DNA of 62,494 nt from Alloprevotella sp. (GTDB lineage: Bacteria; Bacteroidota; Bacteroidia; Bacteroidales; Bacteroidaceae): positions 1 to 62,494 of the forward strand of contig JAFUZP010000024.1 in NCBI GenBank assembly GCA_017476545.1, written 5' to 3'. The translations under genes were made by a program, and so were the position numbers. Shown here piece by piece: positions 7,448-14,984 of the stretch. A model generated the notes under the pieces. It had not been told where the DNA came from, did no database searches, and was given only the letters and a program-made list of their open reading frames with translations. Position 1 is the first letter of the stretch, and every line of letters begins with the position of its first letter.

Positions 7448-7569
7448 CTAACGACTGCTACCCGCAGCAATTCATTGACGAGGAACTGACGAAGAACAAC
7501 CGCAACAAGCGAGTCTAGCAATGGAAAGCGTTTACCGATTATCTGGATAGTAAAGGCAAACTGAAGTAA
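7441..7569 (+). pseudogene. Decayed coding remnant with in-frame stop
   Basis: Read from ATG 7441 the frame gives MDSNDCYPQQFIDEELTKNN, then NRNKRV, a TAG at 7516-7518, and continues QWKAFTDYLDSKGKLK to TAA 7567-7569. The composition is protein-like on both sides of the stop and the end is clean, so this looks like the tail of a gene with a nonsense change. I do not recognise the protein. Confidence 0.5.
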
Positions 7570-7598
7570 TCGGCTTGCCGCTTGGCTCGTCCAAGAAA
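7568..7598 (+). repeat. Single copy of the SGRAD-type palindromic repeat
   Basis: AATCGGCTTGCCGCTTGG followed by CTCGTCCAAG matches unit 2 of the 30-bp repeats in the methylase gene (3821-3850), including the stem CTTGG/CCAAG. It abuts the stop of the decayed ORF. Confidence 0.75.
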
Positions 7599-7612
7599 TA
7601 ACCTTCCGCCCT

Positions 7613-7640
7613 GTGCAGTCATTCGTTGCAATTTTGGACT
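7613..7640 (+). promoter_or_regulatory. Bipartite element GTGCAGTC-N15-GGACT, copy 3
   Basis: GTGCAGTC at 7613-7620 and GGACT at 7636-7640, 15 bp apart. As in copy 1, GGACT is followed within 15 bp by TAG and TAGAGA. It lies 33 bp before the radical SAM start codon and overlaps the inverted repeat at 7621-7670. Confidence 0.55.
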
Positions 7641-7670
7641 TTATTAGTAGAGAACAAAATTGCAACGAAT
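7621..7670. repeat. Perfect 16-bp inverted repeat before the radical SAM gene
   Basis: ATTCGTTGCAATTTTG (7621-7636) and its exact reverse complement CAAAATTGCAACGAAT (7655-7670), 18 bp apart, ending 3 bp before the ATG. In RNA it would form a stable stem next to the start codon; in DNA it could be an operator over the third bipartite element. Confidence 0.8.
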
Positions 7671-7673
7671 TGT

Positions 7674-8792
7674 ATGTATAGTATTTATGATTACGCCTAT
7701 AATGGGCTGCTCTATCTGAACAACATCATGCGACCTCGCCACAAGCGGCTTTCGCAATTAATGATTTACTCGACAACCGCCTGCCAGTCACGCTGCAAGC
7801 ACTGCAACATCTGGCAGAAACCAGTTGAACACCTATCGCTTGATGACATCCGAAGAATCATGCAAAACAAGTGCATCACCAAACGGACAACCGTAGGTCT
7901 GGAGGGTGGCGAGTTCATCCTGCACCCGCAGGCTGCGGAAATTATGGCGTGGTTCAGCAAGCATCATCCGAACTACACGCTACTGTCTAATTGTCTCGCG
8001 CCCCGTCGTGTCATAGATGCTGTCCGTCTCTATCAGCCCCGGCACCTGTACGTCTCTCTCGACGGTGGCCGCGAGACTTACCAGCGGATGCGAGGGCGTG
8101 ACGGCTACGACCGCGTGATTCAGGTGGTGGAGGCGTTGAAGGACGAGGTGCCGTTGTCGCTGATGTTCTGTCTGTCTCCGTGGAACACTTTTGAAGATAT
8201 GGCTTATGTCATAGACGTTGCCAAGCACTACGATATAGACGTTCGCATCGGCATCTATGGAACAATGGCTTATATGACGGCCTCACCCCCAACCCCTCTC
8301 CAAGGGGAGAGGGGAGTAGATAGTATTGTCGTTGATTCTTCGTCTTGGAAGTATTCACTCCCCTCTCCAAGGGGAGAGGGGTTGGGGGTGAGGCTACAAT
8401 CCACTTCAGAGAATTTCGACTTTGTAGCACTCTACGACCAGTGGCTGGGTGGGCATTTACGTTTGCGCTGCCAAAGCATAATGAGTTGCCTCGTCGTGCA
8501 TAGCAATGGTGACGTACCGCTCTGCCAGAATCTTGAAGTGGTGCTGGGGAATATCCATGAGCAATCTCTCGACGAGATTTTCAACGGTGCATCGGCATGT
8601 CAGACCCAATGCCAGTATTCCAAGGACTGCAATGACTGTTGGATCAACTTCCACCGCAAGTATGACATCATCCTCGTAAGGAACTTGGAGCGACTGCTGC
8701 CCAAATGGCTTATCGAGAAGTTCTACGGCCAATACCAATGGACGGCAGACCCAAAGACGACTTATCGCAAACATCTAAAAGCAATACAATGA
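7674..8792 (+). CDS. Radical SAM protein with SPASM domain, carrying an inserted repeat
   Basis: 372 residues from ATG 7674. The radical SAM cluster motif is TACQSRCKHCNIW (C-x3-C-x2-C), followed by a GGE motif in TVGLEGGEFILH. The C-terminal SPASM-like region has CQSIMSCLVVHSNGDVPLC and a cysteine group CQTQCQYSKDCNDCW, suited to auxiliary Fe-S clusters. Residues ~203-241 (SPPTPLQGERG ... SLPSPRGEGLGVR) are encoded by an inverted-repeat element at 8281-8393 that keeps the frame and is not a family feature. It overlaps the next gene by ATGA (8789-8792), so the two form an operon. The substrate is unknown; SPASM enzymes modify peptides, proteins or sugars. Confidence 0.85.
   Translation: MYSIYDYAYNGLLYLNNIMRPRHKRLSQLMIYSTTACQSRCKHCNIWQKPVEHLSLDDIRRIMQNKCITKRTTVGLEGGEFILHPQAAEIMAWFSKHHPNYTLLSNCLAPRRVIDAVRLYQPRHLYVSLDGGRETYQRMRGRDGYDRVIQVVEALKDEVPLSLMFCLSPWNTFEDMAYVIDVAKHYDIDVRIGIYGTMAYMTASPPTPLQGERGVDSIVVDSSSWKYSLPSPRGEGLGVRLQSTSENFDFVALYDQWLGGHLRLRCQSIMSCLVVHSNGDVPLCQNLEVVLGNIHEQSLDEIFNGASACQTQCQYSKDCNDCWINFHRKYDIILVRNLERLLPKWLIEKFYGQYQWTADPKTTYRKHLKAIQ
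8281..8393. mobile_element. REP/MITE-like inverted repeat inserted in frame
   Basis: The left end reads CCTCACCCCCAACCCC from 8281 and the right end GGGGTTGGGGGTGAGG to 8393. Each end continues into its own hairpin CCCCTCTCC-AA-GGGGAGAGG. The 34-bp arms are essentially perfect and flank a 45-bp unique centre. Elements of this sequence type are widespread in Bacteroidota intergenic DNA; here one lies within a gene and leaves it open. Confidence 0.85.
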
Positions 8793-9820
8793 TACAAGCA
8801 CTTATCAGCCGATACAAGCGGATGCGTACAGAGCGTTTCCTGCGTCAAACATATCAATATCAATATGCCTTCGTGGGCATGGGCCAACACTCGCTCACCA
8901 ACCTTTATCCCGTACTGCATTACCTTGGTGTACCGCTGAAATACATCTGTGTCACGTCAGAAAGGAAGGCACGACTGATAGAACGGAAGTTTCCTGGTGT
9001 AAAAGCCACGGCCTCGCTCAACGAGATTCTGAACGATGAAGCAGTTAAAGGCATTTTCGTTTCAGCCTCTCCAACAGCCCATTTCTCTATAGCCTCGCAA
9101 GTGCTTCGCAGTGGCAAGTCGCTTTTCATCGAGAAACCACCCTGCCAAACATTGGAAGAACTCAACACGCTCATAGATTTACAGCGACTCCACGGCTCGC
9201 CCGTCGTCATGGTCGGCTTGCAGAAACGCTATGCCCCAGCCGTCCAACTGCTAAAGAGTCTTCTCAAAAAGGAGCGCCTAATCAATTACGATTTGCATTA
9301 TCTCACAGGGGTATACCCAGAGGGTGATGCTCTTTTAGACCTCTACATCCATCCTCTCGACCTTGTCTGCTTCCTGTTCGGCAAACCTGAAATCCTTGCC
9401 TACCGTCAGATTGCCAAAGATTCTTACATCCTCATGCTCCGTCATCCCCACATCGTCGGCACGCTCGGACTCTCCACAGCTTACTCATGGACTGATGCAG
9501 AAGATTTGCTGAAGATATGCACCTGTTATGGCAGTTATCGCCTTTCACAAATGGAAGAACTCTCTTTTACCCCTTCGTCACGGACTGTCTCAGGCATCCC
9601 GATGGAAAAATTGCGTCCTCACAAAAAAACTGTAGAATACCTCTATCACAACAATAGTTCCACCCCCATATTGTCGGCCAATCAGGTCTATTCGCAAGGA
9701 TATTACAATGAATTGGCCACTTTCGTGGAAGCCGTTGAACATCATGATAGCCACGTCATTTCTACTCTCGAAACAATAAAGGACACTTATCGGTTGATGG
9801 ATAATCTGAAAAGAACTTAA
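8789..9820 (+). CDS. Gfo/Idh/MocA-family oxidoreductase
   Basis: 343 residues. The start ATG 8789 overlaps the radical SAM stop as ATGA. The N-terminal Rossmann domain has the strand YAFVGMGQHS (a G-x-G variant), VKGIFVSASPTAHFSIA and the family EKP motif in GKSLFIEKPPCQTLEEL; the C-terminal half is the usual alpha/beta catalytic domain with YIHPLDLV, where the His may be catalytic. These enzymes oxidise or reduce sugars or related alcohols with NAD(P). Translational coupling to a SPASM enzyme suggests a two-step modification pathway; the product cannot be named. Confidence 0.85.
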   Translation: MIQALISRYKRMRTERFLRQTYQYQYAFVGMGQHSLTNLYPVLHYLGVPLKYICVTSERKARLIERKFPGVKATASLNEILNDEAVKGIFVSASPTAHFSIASQVLRSGKSLFIEKPPCQTLEELNTLIDLQRLHGSPVVMVGLQKRYAPAVQLLKSLLKKERLINYDLHYLTGVYPEGDALLDLYIHPLDLVCFLFGKPEILAYRQIAKDSYILMLRHPHIVGTLGLSTAYSWTDAEDLLKICTCYGSYRLSQMEELSFTPSSRTVSGIPMEKLRPHKKTVEYLYHNNSSTPILSANQVYSQGYYNELATFVEAVEHHDSHVISTLETIKDTYRLMDNLKRT

Positions 9821-10231
9821 TGTCACCCTTCACAATATCTACGCCCTGTGAGCGTTCCGCAGAAGAAGTCGTCGTGGACTGACGGGGAGGAAAACTTCCT
9901 TCCGTGCGCACACATTCTTTCCGCCAAGCACAGGAAAGAATTCCGATGTGCGCACCAACTGTGCTTCGCAACAAAAAAACTGTCCGCACGGCAGCAAAGA
10001 TGCCAAACGTCGCGGAGTCTTTTCGGCTCGAGTCAGCCCGACGCGCGAAGTGCGGCGCAAGCTGGGTGCCGGAATAAAAAGACATCAGCTCAGGGGGTGC
10101 TTCTCCAACTGCAGGAGGGGTGTGCGTTCCAGGTCGCAGGGGACGATGACGCGGCCGCTTCGCTTGTCTCCGGACATCGTGTGGAGGGCGTCGCGCACAC
10201 TCGGTCCTGCGCACCCGGGATACCCCTTTCT

Positions 10232-10346
10232 GAGGTGTGCGCTTACCTCAATTCGAGGTGTGCGCTTACCTCGATTCAAGGTGTCCGCACATCTCAACTC
10301 AAGGTGTGCGCACACCTCAAACCGAGATGTCCGCACACCTTTTTTT
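10232..10346 (+). repeat. Tandem array of five 23-bp palindromic units
   Basis: Units start at 10232, 10255, 10278, 10301 and 10324, an exact 23-bp period. Units 1 and 2 read GAGGTGTGCGCTTACCTC plus a 5-bp spacer; unit 4 contains the perfect palindrome AGGTGTGCGCACACCT; units 3 and 5 are variants with one or two arm changes. The array ends in TTTTTTT at 10341-10347. It is not a CRISPR: there are no unique spacers. Confidence 0.85.
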
Positions 10347-10410
10347 GCCCATTGCGCATTGCTTATAAAATGTTGATTTACAACAAGAGAGCTGAACGTC
10401 GCCAGAGTGC

Positions 10411-10463
10411 GCATCATTTCACCAGCCGCACAATCTGCCGTTCCGCAGCCTCGGGCAGCAGTC
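10411..10463 (-). pseudogene. Duplicate fragment of the AlkZ-like gene's 3' end
   Basis: On the minus strand this encodes LLPEAAERQIVRLVK followed by a stop, almost the same as the last residues of the gene at 12906-13613 (LLPEAAERQIARLVK). The nucleotide match runs about 50 bp with a handful of changes, then ends abruptly. It is a remnant of duplication or recombination 2.5 kb away from the intact gene. Confidence 0.7.
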
Positions 10464-10577
10464 CGTGCGCAGTCCGCGCGTGGTTCAAGTATGCAAAAGC
10501 CAAGGCATAACCCCCAACAAATCCCCTTTAGCCTAAAACTTTTGTGGTTATATTACGATGTTTAGAATAATCTTGCG

Positions 10578-10585
10578 TATATTTG
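10578..10585 (+). promoter_or_regulatory. -7 box upstream of the structured leader
   Basis: TATATTTG fits TAnnTTTG exactly. No TTG lies 20 bp upstream, so it is a partial promoter match. It precedes the candidate structured RNA by about 50 bp. Confidence 0.45.
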
Positions 10586-10638
10586 CAGCGTTCTTCGGAA
10601 CATGACATATTCAATACGAAGCGTTATGCTTTGCTTGC

Positions 10639-10754
10639 GATAGGAAACCTGAGAAATTTCTGAAAGTAGCGCAAGGGAGTGTAATGGTTCGCGCATATAG
10701 CGTGGGCTGTTATATCACCATTCGTGCTACAGGGTTTTCTCAGGACCTCCTATC
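10639..10754 (+). ncRNA. Candidate structured leader RNA
   Basis: A nested set of complementary segments: GATAGGA 10639-10645 with TCCTATC 10748-10754; CCTGAGAAA 10648-10656 with TTTCTCAGG 10736-10744; GTAGC 10666-10670 with GCTAC 10726-10730; AATGGT 10683-10688 with ACCATT 10717-10722; ATATA 10695-10699 with TATAT 10711-10715. Together they form one long, bulged hairpin of ~116 nt between a -7 box and the gene at 10839. I do not recognise a known riboswitch. The overall shape recalls 6S RNA, but no specific 6S sequence hallmark was identified. Confidence 0.5.
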
Positions 10755-10838
10755 AAAGAGCGGTGCATTTTCAGCTCCACGCTTCATAACAATTAAATGC
10801 TCTTGTGGTGGCTGGAGGGCAAAAGAGAATTAAGCACT

Positions 10839-11930
10839 ATGAGGAAACTCTACGCATGCGCCATCTTGATGGCAATGTCTGTGGCAGTGAATGCACAGAC
10901 GGAACAAAAATCTGTCTCGGGTGATGTTTTTGTCGTCCCCAAGTTGTTCACCTATGGCGACAACAGTTATGTAGTAGCCATTACTGACGACGAAGAGGTA
11001 TCGGTCTACAATGAGGACATTGAACTTGTCCGTTCATTTGATGTTAACCTTACTGAATACACCACCGGGCATGAACGCCAAGAACGGAAAGCCACAGTAA
11101 ATATAGAATCAATGCGAGTTGCTGGCAACATCGTGGTGTGGGAGACAGGCGAGACCTGGACAGGCACATGGAATCAGGCACAAGAGTTAGCTGCATCTAA
11201 TGCTCCCAATATCTCTGATGTTGAAGAAAAAGACCACTACCAATTTTGGCCTACCGACGAGGGGGCATACTGGTTGTATGAAAAGTACGGGAAACTGCAT
11301 CCCACATTCTACTATCAATGGAATGCTGAGGATGGAACTATCAGTTGGGTTTTTGTGAGCTATCGTGAAACATTCACAGACGATTGGGAAACTGTTGACA
11401 ATATCAGTTGGAAAAGAGGTGAAATGGAATATTTGGCTTTCGAAGACTATGATGACAACTCACATCCAGACCAGAACTTCTGTTTGTCGCAGACACTATT
11501 CAACGAAGACGAGAAATTTGAGTATATTGAACCCATCTATGAGTCAAAAGAGAGCATTCAGGAAGAATATGACCGTGACGGGGATGGAGAGATTGACACC
11601 AGAACCATTTATCGTGGTGTGCGCCACATAGGATTCCGCATAATGTCGGAAGACGGCTCTGTGCTTCAGACCATCAATACCACTATACATCGGGGGGGCT
11701 TAGACATCTTTAAGATTAACGGCAAAATCTATATGGTCTTGGAAGATGACGACGAAACAGTATTCTTTAAGATAGACCGACAATCCACCAACATCACTCG
11801 TTTGGCAGCAATGCCGGTTCCTGCCAAATCCATCTTTTCTTTGAGTGGACGGAAACTTCCGTCTGCACAGCGCGGTGTAAACATTGTCCGCAACAGCGAC
11901 GGCAGCAGCACCAAGTTCCTCATGAAATAG
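10839..11930 (+). CDS. Exported protein of unknown function with a Bacteroidales C-terminal tail
   Basis: 363 residues from ATG 10839, chosen because it gives a clean signal peptide (MRKLYACAILMAMSVAVNAQ, cleavage likely after NAQ). The mature part is acidic, with many E/D/Y residues and no motif I can name; a DRDGDGEIDTRT stretch around residue 250 resembles a calcium-binding DxDxDG loop. The last ~30 residues (IFSLSGRKLPSAQRGVNIV ... KFLMK) match the short tail seen at the end of many secreted Bacteroidales proteins. It follows the structured leader at 10639-10754. The function is unknown. Confidence 0.75.
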   Translation: MRKLYACAILMAMSVAVNAQTEQKSVSGDVFVVPKLFTYGDNSYVVAITDDEEVSVYNEDIELVRSFDVNLTEYTTGHERQERKATVNIESMRVAGNIVVWETGETWTGTWNQAQELAASNAPNISDVEEKDHYQFWPTDEGAYWLYEKYGKLHPTFYYQWNAEDGTISWVFVSYRETFTDDWETVDNISWKRGEMEYLAFEDYDDNSHPDQNFCLSQTLFNEDEKFEYIEPIYESKESIQEEYDRDGDGEIDTRTIYRGVRHIGFRIMSEDGSVLQTINTTIHRGGLDIFKINGKIYMVLEDDDETVFFKIDRQSTNITRLAAMPVPAKSIFSLSGRKLPSAQRGVNIVRNSDGSSTKFLMK

Positions 11931-12216
11931 ATTCAGGGGAGTAACAAGTTAAAAGCATCATGCGGAGCCGGAGCCTTTGCTGACATCCTCGGCAAGCGAT
12001 TCCCTCTTTTTGTTTCTCTACATTATATAGGCCGTCCGTCGTGGCGGTCTTTTTTGAGACTTCTCCAAGAAATTCTGTCTAAAGGACTGTAATATACAAA
12101 ATCTTTTGTTCCTTTGCAAGCCGTAAACATACGGGCACAAAAAAACCCGGATTCATCACCAGCATCTAAATGTCTGGGAGAGGAACTACCGGGACTGCGA
12201 TGCAAAAATATGAAGA
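11931..12216. other. Intergenic region with terminator
   Basis: 286 bp. The only clear element is the terminator at 12030-12055 closing the exported-protein transcript. A possible -7 box TTCCTTTG at 12110-12117 is off consensus. Nothing else recognised. Confidence 0.5.
12030..12055 (+). terminator. Terminator after the exported protein gene
   Basis: A stem GGCCGTC/GGCGGTC (seven pairs with two G-U) around a 6-nt loop, followed by six T at 12050-12055. Confidence 0.65.
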
Positions 12217-12882
12217 ATGATGGAGCTGACCAAGCAATTTCTGGAAAAAGTTTTCTCTACGAAGCGAATGGAACGTTATTTCGCGCTTTATCCTGACAAC
12301 GAAGCAAAGGCTATACGACATTATGAGTGCAACCTTATGCTGGCGGAATCGCTCTACGTGAGCTTATCGGTGTTGGAGGTGACACTACGCAATGCGCTGT
12401 GTCGTGAACTGGAAACGATGACAGGGCGCGAGGACTGGTATGCCATCTTTCCGACAACGCCAGGGCTGCGTAGCCTGAACCGCTACATCACGGAGGCTGG
12501 ACAACACATCACGGCGCGGCATGAGCATATTACACCGTCGAAAATCGTGGCGGAACTGACGCTCGGCTTTTGGGTGTCGCTGCTGAACACAGAGTATGAA
12601 AGGACGTTGTGGAAAGCCCTGCGACGGGCTTTCCCCTATATGCCACGATGCGAACGGCAACGCAAGAATGTGTCGGCACCGCTCAATACGTTCCGTCGTT
12701 TCCGTAACCGTATCTTCCACAACGAGTCTATTTGCTGGAAGCTGACGAGGGTTGAGGAGATTCATGCCGAAATGCTGAAAGTGATTGGCTGGATGAACCG
12801 CGATTTGCCCGAATGGGTGGAGACTCAGGAACGATTTTCCGCTGTCTGTGCAGAGATTCGCAGACGGATGGAGTGGGAGTAA
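12217..12882 (+). CDS. Abi-like protein with HEPN-type RxxxxH motif
   Basis: 221 residues. The sequence matches the Abi_2/AbiD-F type: an N-terminal FLEKVFSTKRMERYF segment, LYVSLSVLEVTLRNALCREL and then, near residue 167, FRRFRNRIFHNESI. R-N-R-I-F-H is the R-x4-H active-site pattern of HEPN ribonucleases. Related proteins act in abortive infection by cleaving RNA when triggered. It lies about 8 kb from the restriction-modification pair in the same accessory block. A start one codon later (12220) is possible. Phage-defence function is inferred from the family, not shown. Confidence 0.75.
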   Translation: MMELTKQFLEKVFSTKRMERYFALYPDNEAKAIRHYECNLMLAESLYVSLSVLEVTLRNALCRELETMTGREDWYAIFPTTPGLRSLNRYITEAGQHITARHEHITPSKIVAELTLGFWVSLLNTEYERTLWKALRRAFPYMPRCERQRKNVSAPLNTFRRFRNRIFHNESICWKLTRVEEIHAEMLKVIGWMNRDLPEWVETQERFSAVCAEIRRRMEWE

Positions 12883-12905
12883 ATAGCAGAAGCCTAGGTT
12901 GCTCC

Positions 12906-13613
12906 TCATTTCACCAGTCGCGCAATCTGGCGTTCCGCAGCCTCGGGCAGCAGGTGGCGGAGGTGATGCGTCATGCGTTGGAAGGATTCCTCGGGCGTGC
13001 GTTCGCATTGGCAGGCGGCGGGGCCGTGGAGGCGTTCGGGCGTGGTGAGCAGCGACCATCCGAAGCCGTATTCCCGCCCGTGCTTGTCCGTGGGATAGAC
13101 GAAGTCCTCCGTCACGATGCGGCAGGCCATCTGCAGACGCGTCACGTAGCCGTCGAACTTCGAGCGCATCTTGGGTCCCGTGAAGCCGCAGGCGGCGCGC
13201 AGTTCGCGGGTTATCATGCTGCCCTCCTCGCGCAGCGTCTGTAGGATGACGTCCTCGATGGTGTCGGCCTCGGGTGCGGGGTGTTGGCTGCGACGCCAGT
13301 TGCAGAGGTCCGGCCACCAGTCCAGGCTCACGAAGCCCGCCTTCCCCGCGAAGAACTTGCCATATACGCAGCCGCCTTCGCGCACGGCGGAGCCTTTCCA
13401 TTGCCACAGCGGCCACTCCCACGAACCGTCGTCGAACTGCACGAACTGGCATTCCTCCGCCATCATCGCCTCTGCCGAGAAGCCTGCGATGCCGCTGTCC
13501 AACAACGGCAGGAATCCCAGCTCTCCGATACACGCTATCAGCTCCGGGCAAGAGTGTATCTGCTCCTTGCCCTCCGCATATTTACTCTGGAAAAAGTCGT
13601 TCAGTCGGTTCAT
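12906..13613 (-). CDS. AlkZ-related winged-helix protein
   Basis: 235 residues. The central and C-terminal parts (MITRELRAACGFTGPKMRSKF, VTRLQMACRIVTEDFVYP, GREYGFGWSLLTTPERL) recall the winged-helix protein family related to AlkZ/YcaQ DNA glycosylases that is common in Bacteroidales. The glycosylase-specific QxQ/QxD motif of true AlkZ is not seen, so catalytic activity is uncertain. The last ~15 codons are duplicated at 10411-10463. It is the last gene of a minus-strand block after der. Confidence 0.65.
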   Translation of the reverse strand: MNRLNDFFQSKYAEGKEQIHSCPELIACIGELGFLPLLDSGIAGFSAEAMMAEECQFVQFDDGSWEWPLWQWKGSAVREGGCVYGKFFAGKAGFVSLDWWPDLCNWRRSQHPAPEADTIEDVILQTLREEGSMITRELRAACGFTGPKMRSKFDGYVTRLQMACRIVTEDFVYPTDKHGREYGFGWSLLTTPERLHGPAACQCERTPEESFQRMTHHLRHLLPEAAERQIARLVK

Positions 13614-13661
13614 GGCAGGTATTCTTTCCGGAACCTATTTGTCCGTGTCGTGCGCAGGGGC

Positions 13662-14978
13662 TTACTTCTGCCGGACGAAGACGTTGATGGGAGTTCCGCA
13701 GAAGTCCCACCGCTCGCGTATCTTGTTCTCGAGGAAGCGGCGGTAGGGTTCTTTGACGTATTGGGGCAGGTTGGCGTAGAATACGAAGGTGGGTATTTGC
13801 GTGTCGGGTATCTGTGCGCAGTACTTTATCTTGATGAACTTGCCCTTGACGGAGGGTGGCGGATAGGCTTCGATGAGGGGGAGGAGTTCTTCATTGAGGC
13901 GCGAGGTGCTGACGCGCATCCGACGGTTCTGGTAGACGGCTTTGGCTGTTTCCAGTACACGGAAGATGCGCTGTTTGGTCAGGGCGGAGGTGAAGATGAC
14001 GGGGAAGTCCGTGAAGGGTGCGAGGCGCTGGTGCACCGTCTCCTCGAAGTAGCGGACGGCGGTGGGGCTCTTGTCTTCCACGAGGTCCCACTTGTTCACC
14101 GCCACGACCAGGCTCTTGGAGTTGCGCTGTATGATTTGGAAGATGTTCAGGTCCTGTGCCTCAATGCCGCGCGTGGCGTCGATGAGCAGGATGCACACGT
14201 CCGAGTTCTCAATGCTGCGGATGGCGCGCATGACGGAGTAGAACTCCAGGTCTTCGTTCACCTTCTTCTTCTTGCGGATACCTGCCGTATCAACGAGGTA
14301 GAAGTCGAATCCGAATTTGTCGTAACGCGTGAGGATGCTGTCGCGGGTCGTGCCGGCAATGTCCGTCACGATGTGCCTGTCTTCTCCGATGAAGGCGTTA
14401 ATGAGGCTGCTCTTGCCCGCGTTCGGCCTGCCTACGATGGCGAAGCGGGGCAGGCGCTCGCCCTCATCGGCCTGCACGTCCGCGCCGAGCAGGCTGACGA
14501 CGGTGTCCAGCAAGTCGCCCGTGCCGCTCCCGGTGGCGGCGGAGATGGGGTAGGGGTCGCCCAGCCCGAGGCTGTAGAATTCCGCCGTACCGTAGGTGTC
14601 TTCGTTGTTGTCGGCCTTGTTGGCGCATAGGACTACGGGTACGCCCTTCTGTCTGCGCAGTATGGAGGCTACTTCCGCGTCAAGGTCGGTCACGCCGTTC
14701 TTGGAGTCCACGACGAAGAGTATCAGGTCGGCCTCTTCCGTGGCTACCTGTACTTGTTTCCGTATCTCGCCTTCGAAGATATCGTCCGAATTGACAACCC
14801 ATCCTCCCGTGTCCACGAGGGAAAACTCATGCCCGGTCCATTCGCACTTTCCGTACTGGCGGTCGCGTGTCGTTCCGGCATGTTCGCTGACGATGGCCGC
14901 CCGCGTTCCCGTCAGGCGGTTGAAGAGGGTGGACTTACCCACGTTGGGGCGGCCTACGATGGCTACGAGTTTGCTCAT
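13662..14978 (-). CDS. der: Ribosome-assembly GTPase Der (EngA)
   Basis: 438 residues, normal for Der. Two tandem G domains: G1 [11 protein letters not shown] near residue 9 and [11 protein letters not shown] near 181; G3 DTGGW and DTAGI; G4 NKAD and NKWD. The C-terminal KH-like domain ends in [18 protein letters not shown]. Der is an essential GTPase that binds the 50S subunit during maturation. Era lies 6 bp upstream in the same operon. Confidence 0.97.
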   Translation of the reverse strand: MSKLVAIVGRPNVGKSTLFNRLTGTRAAIVSEHAGTTRDRQYGKCEWTGHEFSLVDTGGWVVNSDDIFEGEIRKQVQVATEEADLILFVVDSKNGVTDLDAEVASILRRQKGVPVVLCANKADNNEDTYGTAEFYSLGLGDPYPISAATGSGTGDLLDTVVSLLGADVQADEGERLPRFAIVGRPNAGKSSLINAFIGEDRHIVTDIAGTTRDSILTRYDKFGFDFYLVDTAGIRKKKKVNEDLEFYSVMRAIRSIENSDVCILLIDATRGIEAQDLNIFQIIQRNSKSLVVAVNKWDLVEDKSPTAVRYFEETVHQRLAPFTDFPVIFTSALTKQRIFRVLETAKAVYQNRRMRVSTSRLNEELLPLIEAYPPPSVKGKFIKIKYCAQIPDTQIPTFVFYANLPQYVKEPYRRFLENKIRERWDFCGTPINVFVRQK

Positions 14979-14984
14979 GCTGTC

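Larger units (their letters stand above)
9821..10577. other. Repeat-rich non-coding debris
   Basis: About 750 bp without a convincing gene. It contains a 23-nt stretch (9869-9891) shared with the end of the HxlR gene, an inverted repeat with arms GTGCGCACA/TGTGCGCAC near 9906-9956, an inverted repeat ACGATG...CATCGT at 10142-10178, the 23-bp array at 10232-10346 and a duplicate fragment of the AlkZ-like gene end at 10411-10463. Long ORFs on both strands here have no family features and are shaped by the repeats. Confidence 0.6.

Noticed and set aside
9848-10510. A 220-codon plus-strand ORF and overlapping minus-strand ORFs in the repeat region
   Set aside because: They run through the 23-bp array and other palindromes, have odd composition and show no domain.
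10639-10754. Naming the structured RNA as 6S RNA
   Set aside because: Only the rod shape agrees; no conserved 6S sequence was identified and no terminator follows.
10839-11930. A type IX secretion C-terminal sorting domain on the exported protein
   Set aside because: Only the last ~30 residues look similar; the full ~80-residue sorting domain could not be traced, so secretion by T9SS is not claimed.
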